In this document: in pieces, positions 12,568 through 26,540 of the stretch
Layout: every line of letters begins with the position of its first letter
Numbering within the stretch: the stretch's first letter is position 1
DNA from: Phalacrocorax aristotelis
Lineage: Eukaryota; Chordata; Aves; Suliformes; Phalacrocoracidae
Direction: 5' to 3'
Assembly (NCBI RefSeq): GCF_949628215.1
Contig: NC_134278.1
Span: 107,675,277-107,739,276 of the forward strand
Length of the DNA: 64,000 nucleotides
Translations under genes and position numbers: made by a program
The notes under the pieces: model-generated
The model's input: the letters and a program-made list of their open reading frames with translations, nothing else
Told to the model about the DNA's origin: nothing
The model's database searches: none

Positions 12568-15500
12568 TCAAACTTAGCAGAGATTTTATCTCTGTTTTGT
12601 CCAGCAATGCCACAGCAGTTCACAGGGGCTCTGGCTGGGCTTCTGCTCTCAGTGCCACCTACAAGCCAGCACGCAGCAGGCCAGGGCTTGCTTAGCAATA
12701 CTGCGCCCAGTGATACCCAGCCCAGCTCCACACAAGGCTTGCCCTGTTCCCACGCTCACTGACAGTGTTAGGGCAACTGCAGGCTGGCTCCCTGGGTCTG
12801 AGAACCAGCCAGAGGTTGCTTCATTTGTATCTTTTTACTGTATGAACAGGAAGGTTTAAGATTTGAGCATATTCCTAGACGAAGCATCTTGGACCCCAGG
12901 AGTCCTCTGTGTGCAGAAAGGAGATGACTACACTCTCAGACTATGGAAAGCTGCCTTCCAAATTTCAGATAAAAGTACTAAGCCTAACTCTTTGTATTTG
13001 CTTAGCAATAGTTTGGATAGAAACATGCCATCTACTAAATTATCACTTTCGGACTTGAAATTTTGTTGGCAATTTGCCTTCAAGGTATCAATCTAATAAA
13101 ATCCTACTGATTTGGTGAAAAAAATCTGATAAAAATTCAGCCTGGGGTAATATGGCTGAAGGCCACTCTGGCTGACTGATCTGTAAATTAGATAAGGGCT
13201 TGTTCATTCGATAAATGCAGTTTTAACAGTTTTCTTCCCTATATGTCCAACAGCCTCAGCAACTGTCAGATATCCTCTTTCACTGTCAATCCTTATCAGC
13301 AGAAAAATTAGCCCCTTGCTACAGTGCTGCCAAAGAGAGTGGGAATCCTGTGTTGAACTATGTTTTACCCACCATTAGCCAACACAGCACATCAGTGAAA
13401 GGCCTGTGAGAAGCATGATGAGGAGGAAGGCAGGCACCTGGCTGGCAGTGCAGAGCTGGGAGCACGCGTTGGGTAATCTTTTCCAGCAGAACACACAGAT
13501 TACTTCCCAGCCACATATATAACTCATTTTTTAAATCATTTTGGCAGTTTCTTTGAGCTTTATACCCCCAAAAGACTAAAATGGTCCAGCCAGCTTATTC
13601 CAAGGGAAAATGTCTGAATTTCGGTTCCTATGAGCTATTGTCTTGTAAAGGCAGGCAGCTTAGTATTTCATCTTTCTGACTAAAGCAGCTTTTAACAAGC
13701 TCGTTCTTGGCAGAAAGTTTTGGACTTAACCATGACTGAAATACATCATGTGTCTTAGCAGCATGCTTTGCATGAACTGCCCCCCCTGTTTCGCAGGAGG
13801 TGCAAAGAAATACTGGTCCAGGGGTGACTTGAACCCTCATAGAATGTCTTCTGAGGGCTCAGTGGGGAGGGGGGAAGTGTGCAGCATCACTCTTCATGTG
13901 ACATCTCCTTGCTGGACAGGGAAGATAGTTTACAAGGCTGTTACTTCACAGGACAATAATAAAAAATAAATAAAAAAACCCCAACACACCCACGCCAAAA
14001 ACCCACTCCACAAATTAATTACTCTTGTTCTAATCCTCTTCTCTGACTGTGCACGGAGCACCCTGTCAGGCAAACCTTCCACAGTCTGTCCTGGGTGGAA
14101 GTGGATGACAAATATGAATGTGACAACTTAGTGTTCCTCATTCGTCTTAAAAAAGAGCAGTGACTTCAGCAGTATTACACATGCAGCAATGAGATCTTTG
14201 GGTAAAAGCTCAACAGAAGAGTTTGCTAATAAACCTCCCCTGCCTATGTAGTTCAAGCTTTCCCCCTGCCTGACACCTGCTCCATCTGAGCTGCTTGGGT
14301 TTGGAGCTTCATCATATTTTTAATAATGTTCCTTGACCGAGTCCTCCAGTTGAGGGGTGCTGCTGTGGCCCCGGGGCACCCCACTGCGGCTCTGGTGATG
14401 GAAGTGCTGTGCTGGGGGCAGAGGGTTGAGCACCTGCCCTCAGGGCTGGGAAACAGTCCTGCACGCCCTGCTCTGCAGGGGCTGTGCTGCCCCAGCCTGG
14501 TGCTGCCCTCATGCCCTGCCACACACACGCAACTGAAAGCAGCAGGTATGGAGAAGGCGGAGGAGCAGGCATATGTCCATCCCTAATCACCATCTGCTTT
14601 AAGGTTTTGTTGCTCTTTTTCACGGTGCTCAGTACCTCACTTTGGGATTAGTGCCCCTGGGCCAGCAATCGATATCTTCTTCAAGCTAAGCAGATTCATA
14701 TTTTTCTGACAACATAGAAGGACTTGGGTCTTTTATGAGAGTCCTTTTCTCAGATGCTGGGGAAGAGACGTCTTACTATAAGCATGAAGTGGACCCAGTA
14801 TGTATATAAAGGGCAAAATCTGTCCATAGATAAACTTAGTGAAGTACCACAGCATAGAAATAATTCAACTCTGCTTAACTCTGTTACCTTGGAGCCCTAA
14901 AGAGTTACAAGAGGCCCCTTAGTTTCAAATGGAATATAAAGATAAAGAGTACTATTTCCCAAACACCTGCCCCTGGAAATCAGATCTGAAGAGGTCTCAG
15001 CTGGAGTATTAACCCTGAGATGTTCACTGGGCATGTTGGGCCAGCCTGGACCCATTCGTTGGTATCCTGACAGGCCCTTCAATAACATACATACTGGGAG
15101 TTTATATTATTTAGACTAACACAGTTTGCTGCTTCTACCAGTGTTTGCCATCTCACCAGCTTAGCAGTAGCTTGGAAAGGGGGAGCATTTGCTTTACAGC
15201 AACAGAAATCTTAAACTAAGCTGGTGGCCCCAACCCTGCTTTTTGCTGGTATCGGTTCCCCGTGTGGCCACAGCAACACTGGTGTTGGCCGGAGGGAGAT
15301 GGTTTAGCAGGAGTGAGATGGGGTGGCTAGGGCAGGAGAAGGCAGTGTTCCCTCTGTGGCTGGGCTCGCCTGTGTTTATTTACAGCGCTTGAGAAAGTAG
15401 GGTTGTCATGCACGACCCATGCAACTCAGTGGGGCTTTTTCCATTGACATCAACAGGTTTTTGGAGTAGGTCTTTATTCAGGATCAGTAGGGAAAAAAAC

Positions 15501-18500
15501 ATTTTACTTGCGGTGTCTTATGGCCATTGCATTAATCCTGTGTATAAAAAAAAGGTCATATCTGAGTAGTGGTTTCCTCCCCTTGTTTAAATAAATTCAA
15601 CTGCTTGGCTTCTGAACTCCCCACCAGAGCTCTGCATCGGCCAGCCCTGTTTGTGGAAAAGTCAGCAAGAACCTTTTGGCCAGCGTGGGTTATTAACATA
15701 GGAAGCCAACGCTGGGTCAGTTCTCCTTGTTCCTCTTACTGGCTATAGAATTTCACAGCCTGGGATATTAGTAAATATTTATGTTTAATTACTTTCACTT
15801 AAGATAAACAACCACAGCCAAGAAAACTACAGAGCAATTTAATGGGTTTTAACTTGCCACACTAAACTGCCTTCTTAAACATAATGAATTATATGAAGTC
15901 ATCCGGTTTCAGACTGTCTTAAAGAGGTAATTTAATTCAAATAAGGTTGCATATTACTAGCTTCAGTGTCTGAAAACATTTATAGTGCCAGTAACTGTTC
16001 CATTGCCCTGGGTTATTCTGCAGCCTGAAAGACAATAACAAGCTAAGCTTAGAAAAGTGTGCTGTGGTTTGGTGTAACTGATAGATGAAATTGCTAGGTT
16101 CATCGCCTGAGGTGAGAAGCGCTGAGTGAGTGTGTTCAAGTCTCCTTTTCCGTAGTCTCCTTTTCCGTAGTCTTCTTTTCTGTAAGACAGACAAAAACAG
16201 GAAAGTAAATAAGGCATCAGCTGCTCAGCAGCAACGTTTTTGAATCCTTTAGACAAGAACACCTTTCTTCCCTCTGCGTCCTAGCTACAATGCTGCCTTT
16301 CTTACGTATGGTGATTAGGTTCAGGAATATGTCCCTTCGTCCACTGTTGCAATATGACATAAAGCTACTTATTTTCTCTGGCACCATTGGGGAGCTCATA
16401 TTCAGGACGAAAATAAGGTGAACATTGCGTTACCTGCACAACTCTTTTTTTTTCCCTGGCAGGTAACTAATAGAAGGAGCTAAAGAAAAATCCCTGTAGC
16501 CTTCCATGCGGAGATCCCCAACTGCTAACCATGTGTAGGACTAGGAACATCTATCAGGATGGGTTTTTTATCTCATGAGACAAACTGTTATCTTTGGTTT
16601 GAGTTTGGCAGTTAAGAGCCAGAAGGTCTTGCCACATAAGCTATGAGGCTTTCAGTGTCCTTTAAAGTAACTGCGAACTCTAAAGCTTCTTACGGGGCTT
16701 AAGGGCTTTATTTGCCTAGGACAATTGCACACCTTGTGAAAAAAGCTGTAACCCAAATCCTGAGCGTGGTTCTGCCAACTTTCCAGGTGTTGATAGCTAA
16801 AACTGTGAATGCTAATTCACATGTTGATTGCTAAGTATATCACCTGCATGTATGTCTATTAACATGTTAGAAGATGCACAGGGAGACCCCCTATATTCTT
16901 GATGTTTCTGCAAAGTTTGATACATAACTCACATTTCTCAACTTCACTCATCTATTATGAGCACATGCAATGAATGCAAAACTGAGGAAAGATTACTAAA
17001 TTAGAAAGTGCTGCAAGTATAATAAACAGTCCAGACATAAATGCAATGCCATCGTACTTTAACTGTTCACCTTGACTAGCTGTGAAGATAATACTTTGCT
17101 AACTTTTGAACAGGACTGTGAGCACAGACAGCATTCAGTGGAACTAGCTTTGATTTCAGAGCTCATGGGGTCCCAGTGAAATTACAGTACAAGGTTAATT
17201 GACACTGTTTTCCAGTCATCTCCTAGTAGAGATACCTTTTCCCATCAATTAAAGTCTTACCTGGGAACACATTCATTTCCCTTGATTTGTACTCCAGCCT
17301 TGAAGGAATTCCATGCATTTCAAGTTGACTGACTGAAGAGTGAATCACTGATCAGTACTTGTATGGGTAACAATATCATCTTTTGGATCATTTAAAATCT
17401 TTGAGGATCGCTTCACAGAATGGCAAAGGGTTTCTTTTCAATAACAGACTTGTGGGATAAGGACTGTCCCCTTCCAGGAGGCACACATCTGGCTGATGTG
17501 TGGCTTGCAGCCTCTGCAAACTACGTGACTGTATTAATTTTGTCTGATTGCAAGCTCTTCATTTCCATTCACATCCAGCTAGCTCTGACTGCTAATTAAT
17601 TATGTGCTTTAAAGTTTTACTCTCATAATACAAAAATCACCCCTGGGAGAACATTGCTGAATGTGCTTGATGAATGTATGATCTAGTCTTTAAAATAAGC
17701 CATGTATAAAGTTGCTTAGGTGTTCTTACAGAAGACTTCTGATAGGATTAAAAGTGAACACAAAGCAATGGAAAAAAAGAGCGTACAATAGAAGGGATTA
17801 TATTTAAACCCTTCGAGACGACTGATACTTTTTTGCTTTAAACTCAAACTTGAGTGAGCTGTTGAATGGAGCTCAGATATTTTTTCTTGTCAGGACGTAG
17901 CAAAAAAAACCTGAGATCACTAAGGTATTTGAGCATGTTGAGCATGAAATTTTCATTGCTCTCTATGCTGCATTTTAACTATGTCTAAAACCCAGTATTC
18001 TCTTCTAAGGGTACTTAGCCATCTTCTAGGAGAACTAATTTCATTTAAACTCATGGTCAGTAATCAGTCTGTAAACAAATCCATTAATTTTAATGCAGTA
18101 AGTGCATGTATACATTAAATTTTATTGCTTTGTCTGAATTTAAAAGGGCAAAAGTAGGGCAATTTCAGGGCAGTGTACAGTTGCAGGTGCCTGTACTTTA
18201 CTGCTCACCTCTTAAGAAAGGAGCACTCAGCGTTTCAAACTTCTAGCCCTGTGTAACATTGAAATAAATTTCAGTGCTGCATGTCACTGAAATAGCATGG
18301 AAAAGGATCAGAAAGATTTGGATCAAGCTTTTGGACTACACCATCTATGTGTGAGGATCCTCTTACCTCAAGATACATCATCTATAAAGTGCCCAACAGA
18401 CTTGACAGTGTACTACAATTACAATCAGTAATGACACAGATTTCATGAGTCCTGAAACTTGCTACCCAAGATTGATAAATGTAAAGATCTATTGAGCCAA

Positions 18501-19207
18501 CTATAAATGCATTAAAGAATGCATAGTAATAAGAGTGCAAACAAAGCCAAGAATATTTCTGTTTTTTCAAAGGCTTCCAAACATTTTATATACCATAAGA
18601 TCATACGCAGAGTCAAGGCATTGCATTTCAAGTTAAAGCCAGACATTCAGCTGTAACTTTGGATGTATGGATTGGAATCAAACACAATATTTTCACATTA
18701 CTTGAGTTTAGACTTCCTTTGTTTTTTTATGTTCCTGTTCAAAAGAAAGGAAATCCCTGATACCAAGACAAGTAATCTGTGTTCTGTGCCAATAAATCAT
18801 TGGGGAATTTGAAGCAGGTAGATTTTAAGAGGCCCTTTTAGGACTCTGAAAAGCAATGGGTGACATTAGATTGATCTTAATGAGAGTTGCAGGTGCTCAG
18901 CTTTTAGGACGAGGTTATTTCCCGTGTGTTGGCACAATGACAAAGATGGAAGACTGAATGGTTCTTCTAATTCACAACTCAGTAATATATACTCCTTAAC
19001 TGGAAACGGCTGAAAAGATACCTTTGGAATGCTCTTGGTGCCCTAACATGTCCTGAACACTGCAGCCAAGACTCAGCATCACTAAAATAATAGAAGCAAA
19101 TAAGAACCTGCTAGCCAGTAATCAACAACAGCTCCTTTCCCAACCCGTATGTTTTGGTTACATGTTTAATAGAGATTTTCCGTGGCTTTGTTGCCATCCT
19201 GACTGCA
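12568..19207. other. Intergenic; no gene seen
   Basis: Nothing coding is supportable. It contains a 15-bp tandem repeat at 16141-16185 and an A/C-rich patch at 13963-14010. Open frames at 14250-14620 reflect a local GC-rich patch. Confidence 0.75.
16141..16185 (+). repeat. 15-bp tandem repeat, 3 copies
   Basis: The unit TCTCCTTTTCCGTAG occurs twice exactly, with a third diverged copy. Confidence 0.9.
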
Positions 19208-19243
19208 GGGGGGGGGGAAAGAAGACCCAAACCCAAACCCAAC
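19208..19243 (-). repeat. (GGGTTT)n plus C-run module, inverted copy
   Basis: A run of 10 G followed by AAAGAAG and ACCCAAACCCAAACCCAAC. On the minus strand it mirrors the layout at 12521-12567. Confidence 0.85.
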
Positions 19244-22200
19244 AAGCAGTATAAATGCAAGCCTTTGTATTTAATTTTAAAGAGAAAAATTGCACAGGTG
19301 GAGACTGGAGAGGCTGAGATGTCTCTCTCAGCCTTCTGGGAAGGCACAATTTTGGTAACATGTCCAGCTGTGGGCCAGGCTAAACGCCATCTAAAATTAC
19401 CTAAACTTCCTTGTTCTTCTCTTGACCTGTTTGTAGTCACAGCTAGATTATTCAATACAAATTCCCTTGAATAAACATGCAAATAAGACCAAGTATTTAC
19501 ATTTCAAATGGATCATCATTAAGGTTTCAAGCTGTCAATAGGACCAGCACAGGAAAATGTTATTATTAGACCTGAAAGTCTTCAAGGGAATGTGTGAGAA
19601 GAAAGGCTAATATCAGGGGACCAGTAATCTGTTCCTAGCTGGCTTTTAATTCCGCTTAGCAAACATGAATGTTTTTGAGTGTTGAATGAAGAAGCAAGCT
19701 ACAGAACCTACACCATGCGTTTAAACTACAGCTGGCTGGAATACTATATGCCTGAAGGCAACATTTTTAAGTTCAAAAGTAAACATTTGGTTTTTTATAG
19801 AGAAAATTAGTTGTACAGCATGTTTGTTTTAGTATACTGCTACCCAGTCCAACTTTTAATTGAAAAGTATTAAAAAAATAACCCTACTTCCACTGACAGT
19901 ATGCAGTTTCCTAGAGAGCCGCATGCTGGCTAGTAAACATCAGTCCTCTGGGCCAGGTCTGGAAGACAGGGGTCAGAACTTCTATAACTTAATATTTTTC
20001 AAGGCACCCTAAAGACTTCCTCTTACCTATCCCATGTAAATTGTTCACAGCCTGCTCCAAAGAGGAACTCCCCTGCAGGACTTTGACCATGCCTGTAAAC
20101 TGATAAAAAACCTCTCCCTGGAAACTTCCCCTGGTGAACCCCGCCATAATATTTTATTGTCTTCGATCCTAAGCATATACACAGGGATCCTTTCTGGTAA
20201 AAACGCAGGCAATAAATAATACTGAGCAAGGAGAGGTCTATGCACTGAACCTTGCTAAGGAGCGATGGTGGCATTTTGTAGTTGTTCCTGCTGTTGGATT
20301 AAAGAAGTAAAGGGAGCTTTCTAGTGCTGCTCCAAATGCCAGCACGTGCTGACCTGCAAAGCTGTCACATAGCATTTGCATGCAATTTTGGACATTTTAG
20401 TATGGCCTGCTTAGATTTTATTTCTTATAATTGTGGGCTTTTTTTGTTTAAGTAAACTTTTTAAATGCGAGGAAAACCTATGCTGCACAATGAGGTATTG
20501 AGAACCATGTGTTCCATGGTACAGAAAGATATGTTATGATTCTTATCTTCTTGAGACTGTGAAAAAATAGTTCTTTGTCCTCAAACTCATTAAAAAGTTA
20601 TTTAATAAAGAACTTGAAACCATTATCAATATTTACAAAAGAAATGCTTGAGAGCTGAGTTATATGTTTTGAAATTCACAGAAGGCTCAGTGCATTGAAG
20701 CAACAATATATGTGATAGGAAGTATAGCTGACATTTTCCAAATATAAAAACCAGATGATGGAAGGTTTAATTTCTATGAATTGGAGCAGTAGCTGAGAGC
20801 CTACTAATCACTCAGGAGTATTTTCAGCCTATCAGGGTACTCAAAGAATATAAAATTCTCAGCGTTTCTGGAAAAGCAGTTCAGATCTATGTCATTTTGC
20901 TAGATTCAAAGGTGTCTCCAGTCTTTGACCTAGATTTGAGGATTAAAACAATTTTTTATTTGTTTTTTTCCTGAATAGCAGCATATTTTTTTTTAATTCT
21001 CAGGGTAAATACAGCCAAATTATCAAGGAATATTTTATGAATAATAAAGAACTTTTTAACACAAGTATATAGTTTTTCTGCTTGCAAAACAATGCTGCTC
21101 ACTTTATTGGCTGGTATTAATTACGCTTTAGAGAAAAGTGGGAATAAAAAGCCCCGTGCAAATCACAACCACATTTGACTGAGGGTACATCCATAAGGAA
21201 CCTGCAAAATGTTGTGAGAAAAACACCTCCACAGAGAGATGTAGTCATTAGCTGCCTCTCAAAGCACCTGAAATATCCTCAGAAATCCTTCCAACCCTTA
21301 ACCCAGAGGTGCCCAAACCCCGTTGGCAGGTCAGTCTCAGCCAGCCAAGGCTGCAGCGTGCTCACGTTCCCGCTGGGCACACGCCAAGCCATGCAGGTGT
21401 GAACACACAGGGAGGGCCTGACCCTGCAGCCATCCTTAGGGCTCTGCCGGCCTCACAGAGCACCGCAGGGCATCTGTGAGTCAGAGAATTTACTTTCCTA
21501 AAGCTGACATCAGCAGACTGGCCTTAAAGTCCACCTTTTTTTGTGCGTTTAGAGTTAAATGTGCCCCAACTTCTAGAAATGTGTGTGCTGTGTGTCTCTG
21601 CTTCTTCTGTTCATCATTTAACTAGGGACTGACTCTCAATTCTCTTACGCAGCAGCTGTTAAAAAACACCAGAGTACAGAATAACTTATGACATAGTTAC
21701 ACATAGGTACACAGCCCAGCTTTAGTAGTCATGATGAAGGGAATCCTATTGTACTCTCCTGCCAGAGTACTCCAGCAAGAGATGAGGGATTGGGGATGAA
21801 CCCTGTTCATGCAATACAGGGATCCAGGTACGTCCATCTGCTGGATGGCAGGTGAAATTCCTAACCACTAGGTTACAGGATGGGGTAGCAGTACAGAGCC
21901 TCAGTGTCTGGTCTTTCACAGCAGCCACTTGCCATGAGGTGTTTCAGTGTCTGAATCACAAGTGCAGAAGCATCACCTTTCAGCCTTAAGCCAGGCACCT
22001 ATAATGCACTTTGTACTTGCTGATGAGCTTAAGCAGCTCTTTTCTCAGCCTGACAGTGTTCCTGACCCCAATTCATAGGCTGTTATCTCTCTTGGGATGC
22101 CCAGGCATTGCTGGTGCACAACATGAAGATAAAAATCCTGAGTGACATGGCACCATAAAATTGGCTGTTGTACAGCTGAGGTGCCTCTTGTACTTCTATA

Positions 22201-25200
22201 GCCACAGAACCTTGGTTATGCCAACCTTGTTCATACCAATATCACTCAGAAGCAGAAAGATCAGTGCTGAAGCAGGTTAGGATCAGAACTGGGACCAAAA
22301 ATGCAGGGGATGAGCCCTGCACAAGTACAGCGATGGCCTGTTGACCATGTACTTACTATTACTGCTGAAAAATTCTCATCTGGGGTCTTCAACTACACAC
22401 ACAGATATCCAATTAGCAAAAGTAGTTATGTGAGATGTTCATCCACATGATATGTGAAAATTCTGAAGTGTTTCTGAGTGCAGATCCTGATGTGCTTTTA
22501 AATATTTGTGGTTGTTGGTATTTTTTTCACATGATGCAGTTGGTTTTTTAAATACATGATGCAGTGTTGATGCTGTGCTTTTTCACCATGAGTGTACTTC
22601 ACTGCTCATGCTGTCAGGACTATATATTTCCTACACTATAGCAACAGTTGATTAAAATATATTCAGGCAAAAAAGAAAAAAAATCCCGTCTTTTATTTTT
22701 AATTTTTACTTACATTCCAGGGACTTTAAATCTATACTTTAGCAGGCTTGAAAATGGTCTAACTGGAATGAAGAGATGGCAACAGGATCACAGAATAGAT
22801 GCAGCGACCGGTATCACTGCAGAAAGTGGGAGACTGACCACCGAGTGCATTAGTTTTCCCAGAAGTTTCCAGCGCGGTGAGTATTCAATCAATATGCTAA
22901 GGCTGAGCTTTAAGCAGTAGTTGGATGAGGTCTAATTCATACATCTGGAAACAGCCTGTGTATCCCAGAGAATACGTGCAGAGGGGGCTGCTCTTGTATT
23001 TGTCCCATGTGTTTGCTTTTATTTGATTTTGTATTTGGGTGGGAAAGGGAAAGAGGAAATTCTCTGACATTTTCACATGCTTTTTTTTTTTTTTAAGTGA
23101 GAAACAATTCAAACATCTTGTCTATTCAAACGAGAGGCTGTAAAGTGACCTGACATCTTTCCTGGACGCAGTCTTGAGTAGTCTCATAGAAACTACCACA
23201 TTGCCATCTCTAAGAACCACTGCTGCGATTATCCTGCCAGCATCCTTGGAGGTATGTACCAAAGGCATAGGAATAAACTACAGATCCAGGCCTTCCTCTT
23301 TGCCATGCCTTTGTGAACTGGTAGACAGCAAGAAATCATCTTCTGAGTACAAAATACTCTGCTCCTGATCCTTTCCATTGCTCTATGCTGCTGGAAGAAC
23401 TAAGATCAGACAACTTCTTTCTGTACCTCTCCAGACTGGCCCTTGTATCTCTGTCCTGATTTTAATCCAAAATTGTTTAGGCCCTCTAAAAAAATACTAC
23501 TGCTACAAAGGATTTTATGCCTGGCAAAATATCAGCATTGGTTATCTTCTATAACCACTTATAAAAGCACACAGCTCCTAAATTTCTTCAAGACTATGGA
23601 AACAGAGAAATTAAAATAAAACCATTGGTGGTGATTAATTATGCCTGGATTAACAAAATGCCAGCCTTTTCTAATTGTTCTGGGAGCCAGGAGGAAAGGA
23701 ATCAGCATTGCCCTGCTGGAAGTAGCTCAGATTGCTGCAGCTGATCAGCATGGTCCTCAAAAGCCCAGAGGAGGAGGAGGACAGGGTTGAGAAGGCGCCA
23801 TTTTCTCTGCTGGCAGGAGGAAGGAGCAGGAGGGATGGCTGGAGGGACTTGCTGCATGGAGGGAAAACGGGGTGTGCTGGGAGAAGCAGGCTCAGTGGTG
23901 AAGATGGGAAAGACAAGAGGACCATAAGTGGAGCCTGGAGAGATGAGCACTAAAGACTTGGCGGAGGCAGCTGTACCTCCCACCGCACCAGGGCAGTGAG
24001 GCAGGCAGAGGGCAGCCACTTCCAGGGAAATGCCGGGGTTCTGCCTTTGCATTTGGAAGTCAAATACTTGAGTTTTAGTCTTTTCTTCTTTAATGCTGCA
24101 GCTGCCCAGAGCCACAGGTTGTCCTAGACTCTGGCCTATCCTGATTCCTCAGAACTAGCTCCCAGAGCTTTTTTTTTTGGATGGTACTTATGGAGAAAGT
24201 GATGGTGGTAATGGTAAAATGTACCAATTTTAAACCATCAATCCCAAGCCACTCCGTGACCTTCATGTTTGCAAGACTATGCACTACGGACATGTAGCAT
24301 CGTTCTTATTGCAAATGTTACCATGATGTTGCCTGAATGTTTTGCTTCCCATAATAACTCAGTGAACCATAGCCAGAGAGAATCACGCCTCAGGCTCAGC
24401 AGCAAATACAGCACACAGCCCTGGCCTGCAAAATCTCTCCTTTCCGACCTGATCCTTCGCAGAACCCCTGGTTACACATGCTGGGTGTTTAGACCCTGTG
24501 GTGCTGAAGCTGTTTTTTCACTTCTGAGCAGGCCCTCATTTGATCTCCATTCATAATGCTCCACAAATCAAGCCTACTCACACCTGGAGCCCCTCCCCCT
24601 GCATTAAAGTATTAGGTTATTGTTTATTAGGCTGAATGGATATTATGTGCATGCATGTACGGTTTTTCATTTCAGATTATGAAAAAAAAAAAAGAAGTAA
24701 AAGGAAGAATTCCAGGAGTGCCCACAAGCCAGGAAGAGCTTGGATCGAACCACAAATGTGGGGACTAGGCAAGGTGGTGTGATTCACTGGGAAGAGGGAG
24801 CCCTGGGTTGTCTCCTGGCTGCTGCAGGATCAGCAAGAAATCACTTCCCACATGCATGTGGACTTCTCACTTCCCACCCGAAGTGGTTCGCTTTGGGGGG
24901 AAAAGGGGACTTTTTGGGAACTGGCACCTCACCCTCTACTCTGGGGTCCTCTGATGCTGGGGATGCGGGGCATTTCTAATGTAATATAAATCATCAGATG
25001 AAAGAGGGGATTTAAAAACAATTTCTTTTGTGGCTGGTACTTCAAAATACTTTACAAGTCATATCAAGAGGATTTTTAAAAATCTTTCTTTATGAGTTGC
25101 TTTCTTTTCCAGAATAGTATCCTTGGAAATGACCCACTGGGTAAAAACAAAACAATAATAAATCCCTGTGAAAAACAGCCGTTTGAATTTCCATGAATGT

Positions 25201-26079
25201 CATTACCTTCAAAAGCCATGGGAGCCTGTGCCAAGTTTGGATGGCACTGTGGAGAAGACAGAACAGTTGGAACAGAGGGCTGGCAGCAATGAGATTACAA
25301 AGATACCACCAAATGTTGTCCAGACTGCTGGTAAGTACATTTCTCTACGTATCAGGCTCAAATAAAGAGCTTGCAATGTAAATTCAGGCCTGCGCCAGGT
25401 CACGATGCTGCCGTTCACATCAACAAGGTACGGCAAGACACAGTTACACTGCGAGTGAAGTCAGTAGGAAGAAAAAGCCACAGCGTAAACAACTCACCTA
25501 AATACTCCATGGAGTAAGTTCAGGCAGCTGCCTGTGCCTTTACCCCATTACACACTAGATGAAGTGACTATTATTTGCAAATAGCTTTTTGCACCCCAGC
25601 TGTGCTGGCAGGTTTTGCTTTTCCAGGTGCCAGGCAGCACCCAGGAGCTTGCATTCTTAGACTAAGAGGGCTTGAGGCTTGCGGCCATGTCACTCTCATC
25701 AGACCAAACACGTAATTTTTGAAATGCTTGTGAGAGGTGACCTAGAGCCTTTGGCATGTCCGCAGGGAAGAATCAGCCATGGGAACTCACAGCAGCTTTT
25801 TTAAACAATTACTGGAGGAGCTTGCAGGGCTATTAGTCACAGGCTGATAGAGGGGCCTGCCCTATGGCAGCTCAGTCTTTCCTCCTGGCATAACTAACTA
25901 GGGGAGCTGGGCAGCAACCAGGAGGCATGAAAAAGTACTTGAGATGCTTGGAAGCATTTGCCTGCCCTCAGCTAAATACCCTCACTTTTGCAGACAGGTG
26001 GAACAGGCCCTGTCCTTTCGCCAGTGCCCGCATGCCAGGAGGAGCAGGAGCACTGCTGTAGGTTTTGAAGGTGTATTCC
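19244..26079. other. Intergenic; old repeats but no gene
   Basis: AT-rich single-copy-looking DNA with a palindromic old repeat at 21755-21895. Frames in the GC-richer patch near 23700-24050 lack any recognisable domain. Confidence 0.75.
21755..21895 (-). mobile_element. Old palindromic interspersed repeat (family uncertain)
   Basis: On the minus strand it carries CCTAGTGGTTAGG, CCTGGATCCCTG and GGGTTCATCCCC phrases, resembling an abundant ancient repeat of turtles, crocodiles and birds (recalled, unnamed). It is partly self-complementary: arms 21758-21778 and 21838-21852, with an inner stem CCCTGT/ACAGGG at 21801-21806/21816-21821. It could be a SINE or a non-autonomous DNA-element remnant. 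Confidence 0.4.
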
Positions 26080-26540
26080 AAGCTGCCCTCATGCTTCTGC
26101 ACACGGTCCCGCCAATTTATTAAACTCTTCTGAAGTTGCTCCTGACCTAAGCTAAGTACTTTTCTACTGACATCAATTTTTGCCACATCACTATTCACCC
26201 CCAGGTTATTAATAAAGCATTAAACAATATTGGTCTGAGTCCTGCTCTCTAGGGCACCTCATTATTAATCTCTTTCCCTACTAGAATTGGCCATTTATTC
26301 CATACCCATTTATAACCAGATTTTAATCCATGACAGCACTTTACCTCTCACTTTGTGGTTACCAGGTTTCCTTAACAGTTTCTTGTATGTGTGTTTATCA
26401 AAAGGCTTTTGAATGTCCAAATAAATTATATCCCCTGGTTATTCTTTACCCACTATTTTAGTAACTCTTAAAAGTATAAAAGGCCTGACTGGCAAGATTT
26501 ATTCTTGTAGCAGCTATGTTACTTTTTTCCTTTGCTTGAG
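26080..26540 (-). mobile_element. Ancient LINE reverse-transcriptase remnant (CR1/L2/L3-like)
   Basis: On the minus strand, in order, are PGDIIYLDIQKPFDK (cf. family DxxxLDFxKAFDxV, ~26394-26440), a VLSWIKIWL-like segment, a decayed GVPQGSVLGPILFN motif (~26220-26260) and NSDVAK...LQKSLINW matching the region after the usual ADDTK box. Frameshifts and stops separate the pieces, so it is long dead. It is much older than the CR1 tail at 40918 and on the opposite strand. Confidence 0.75.

Noticed and set aside
12649-12662. Second CTCF-like match (GTGCCACCTACAAG)
   Set aside because: Two mismatches fall in the important 3' part of the core.
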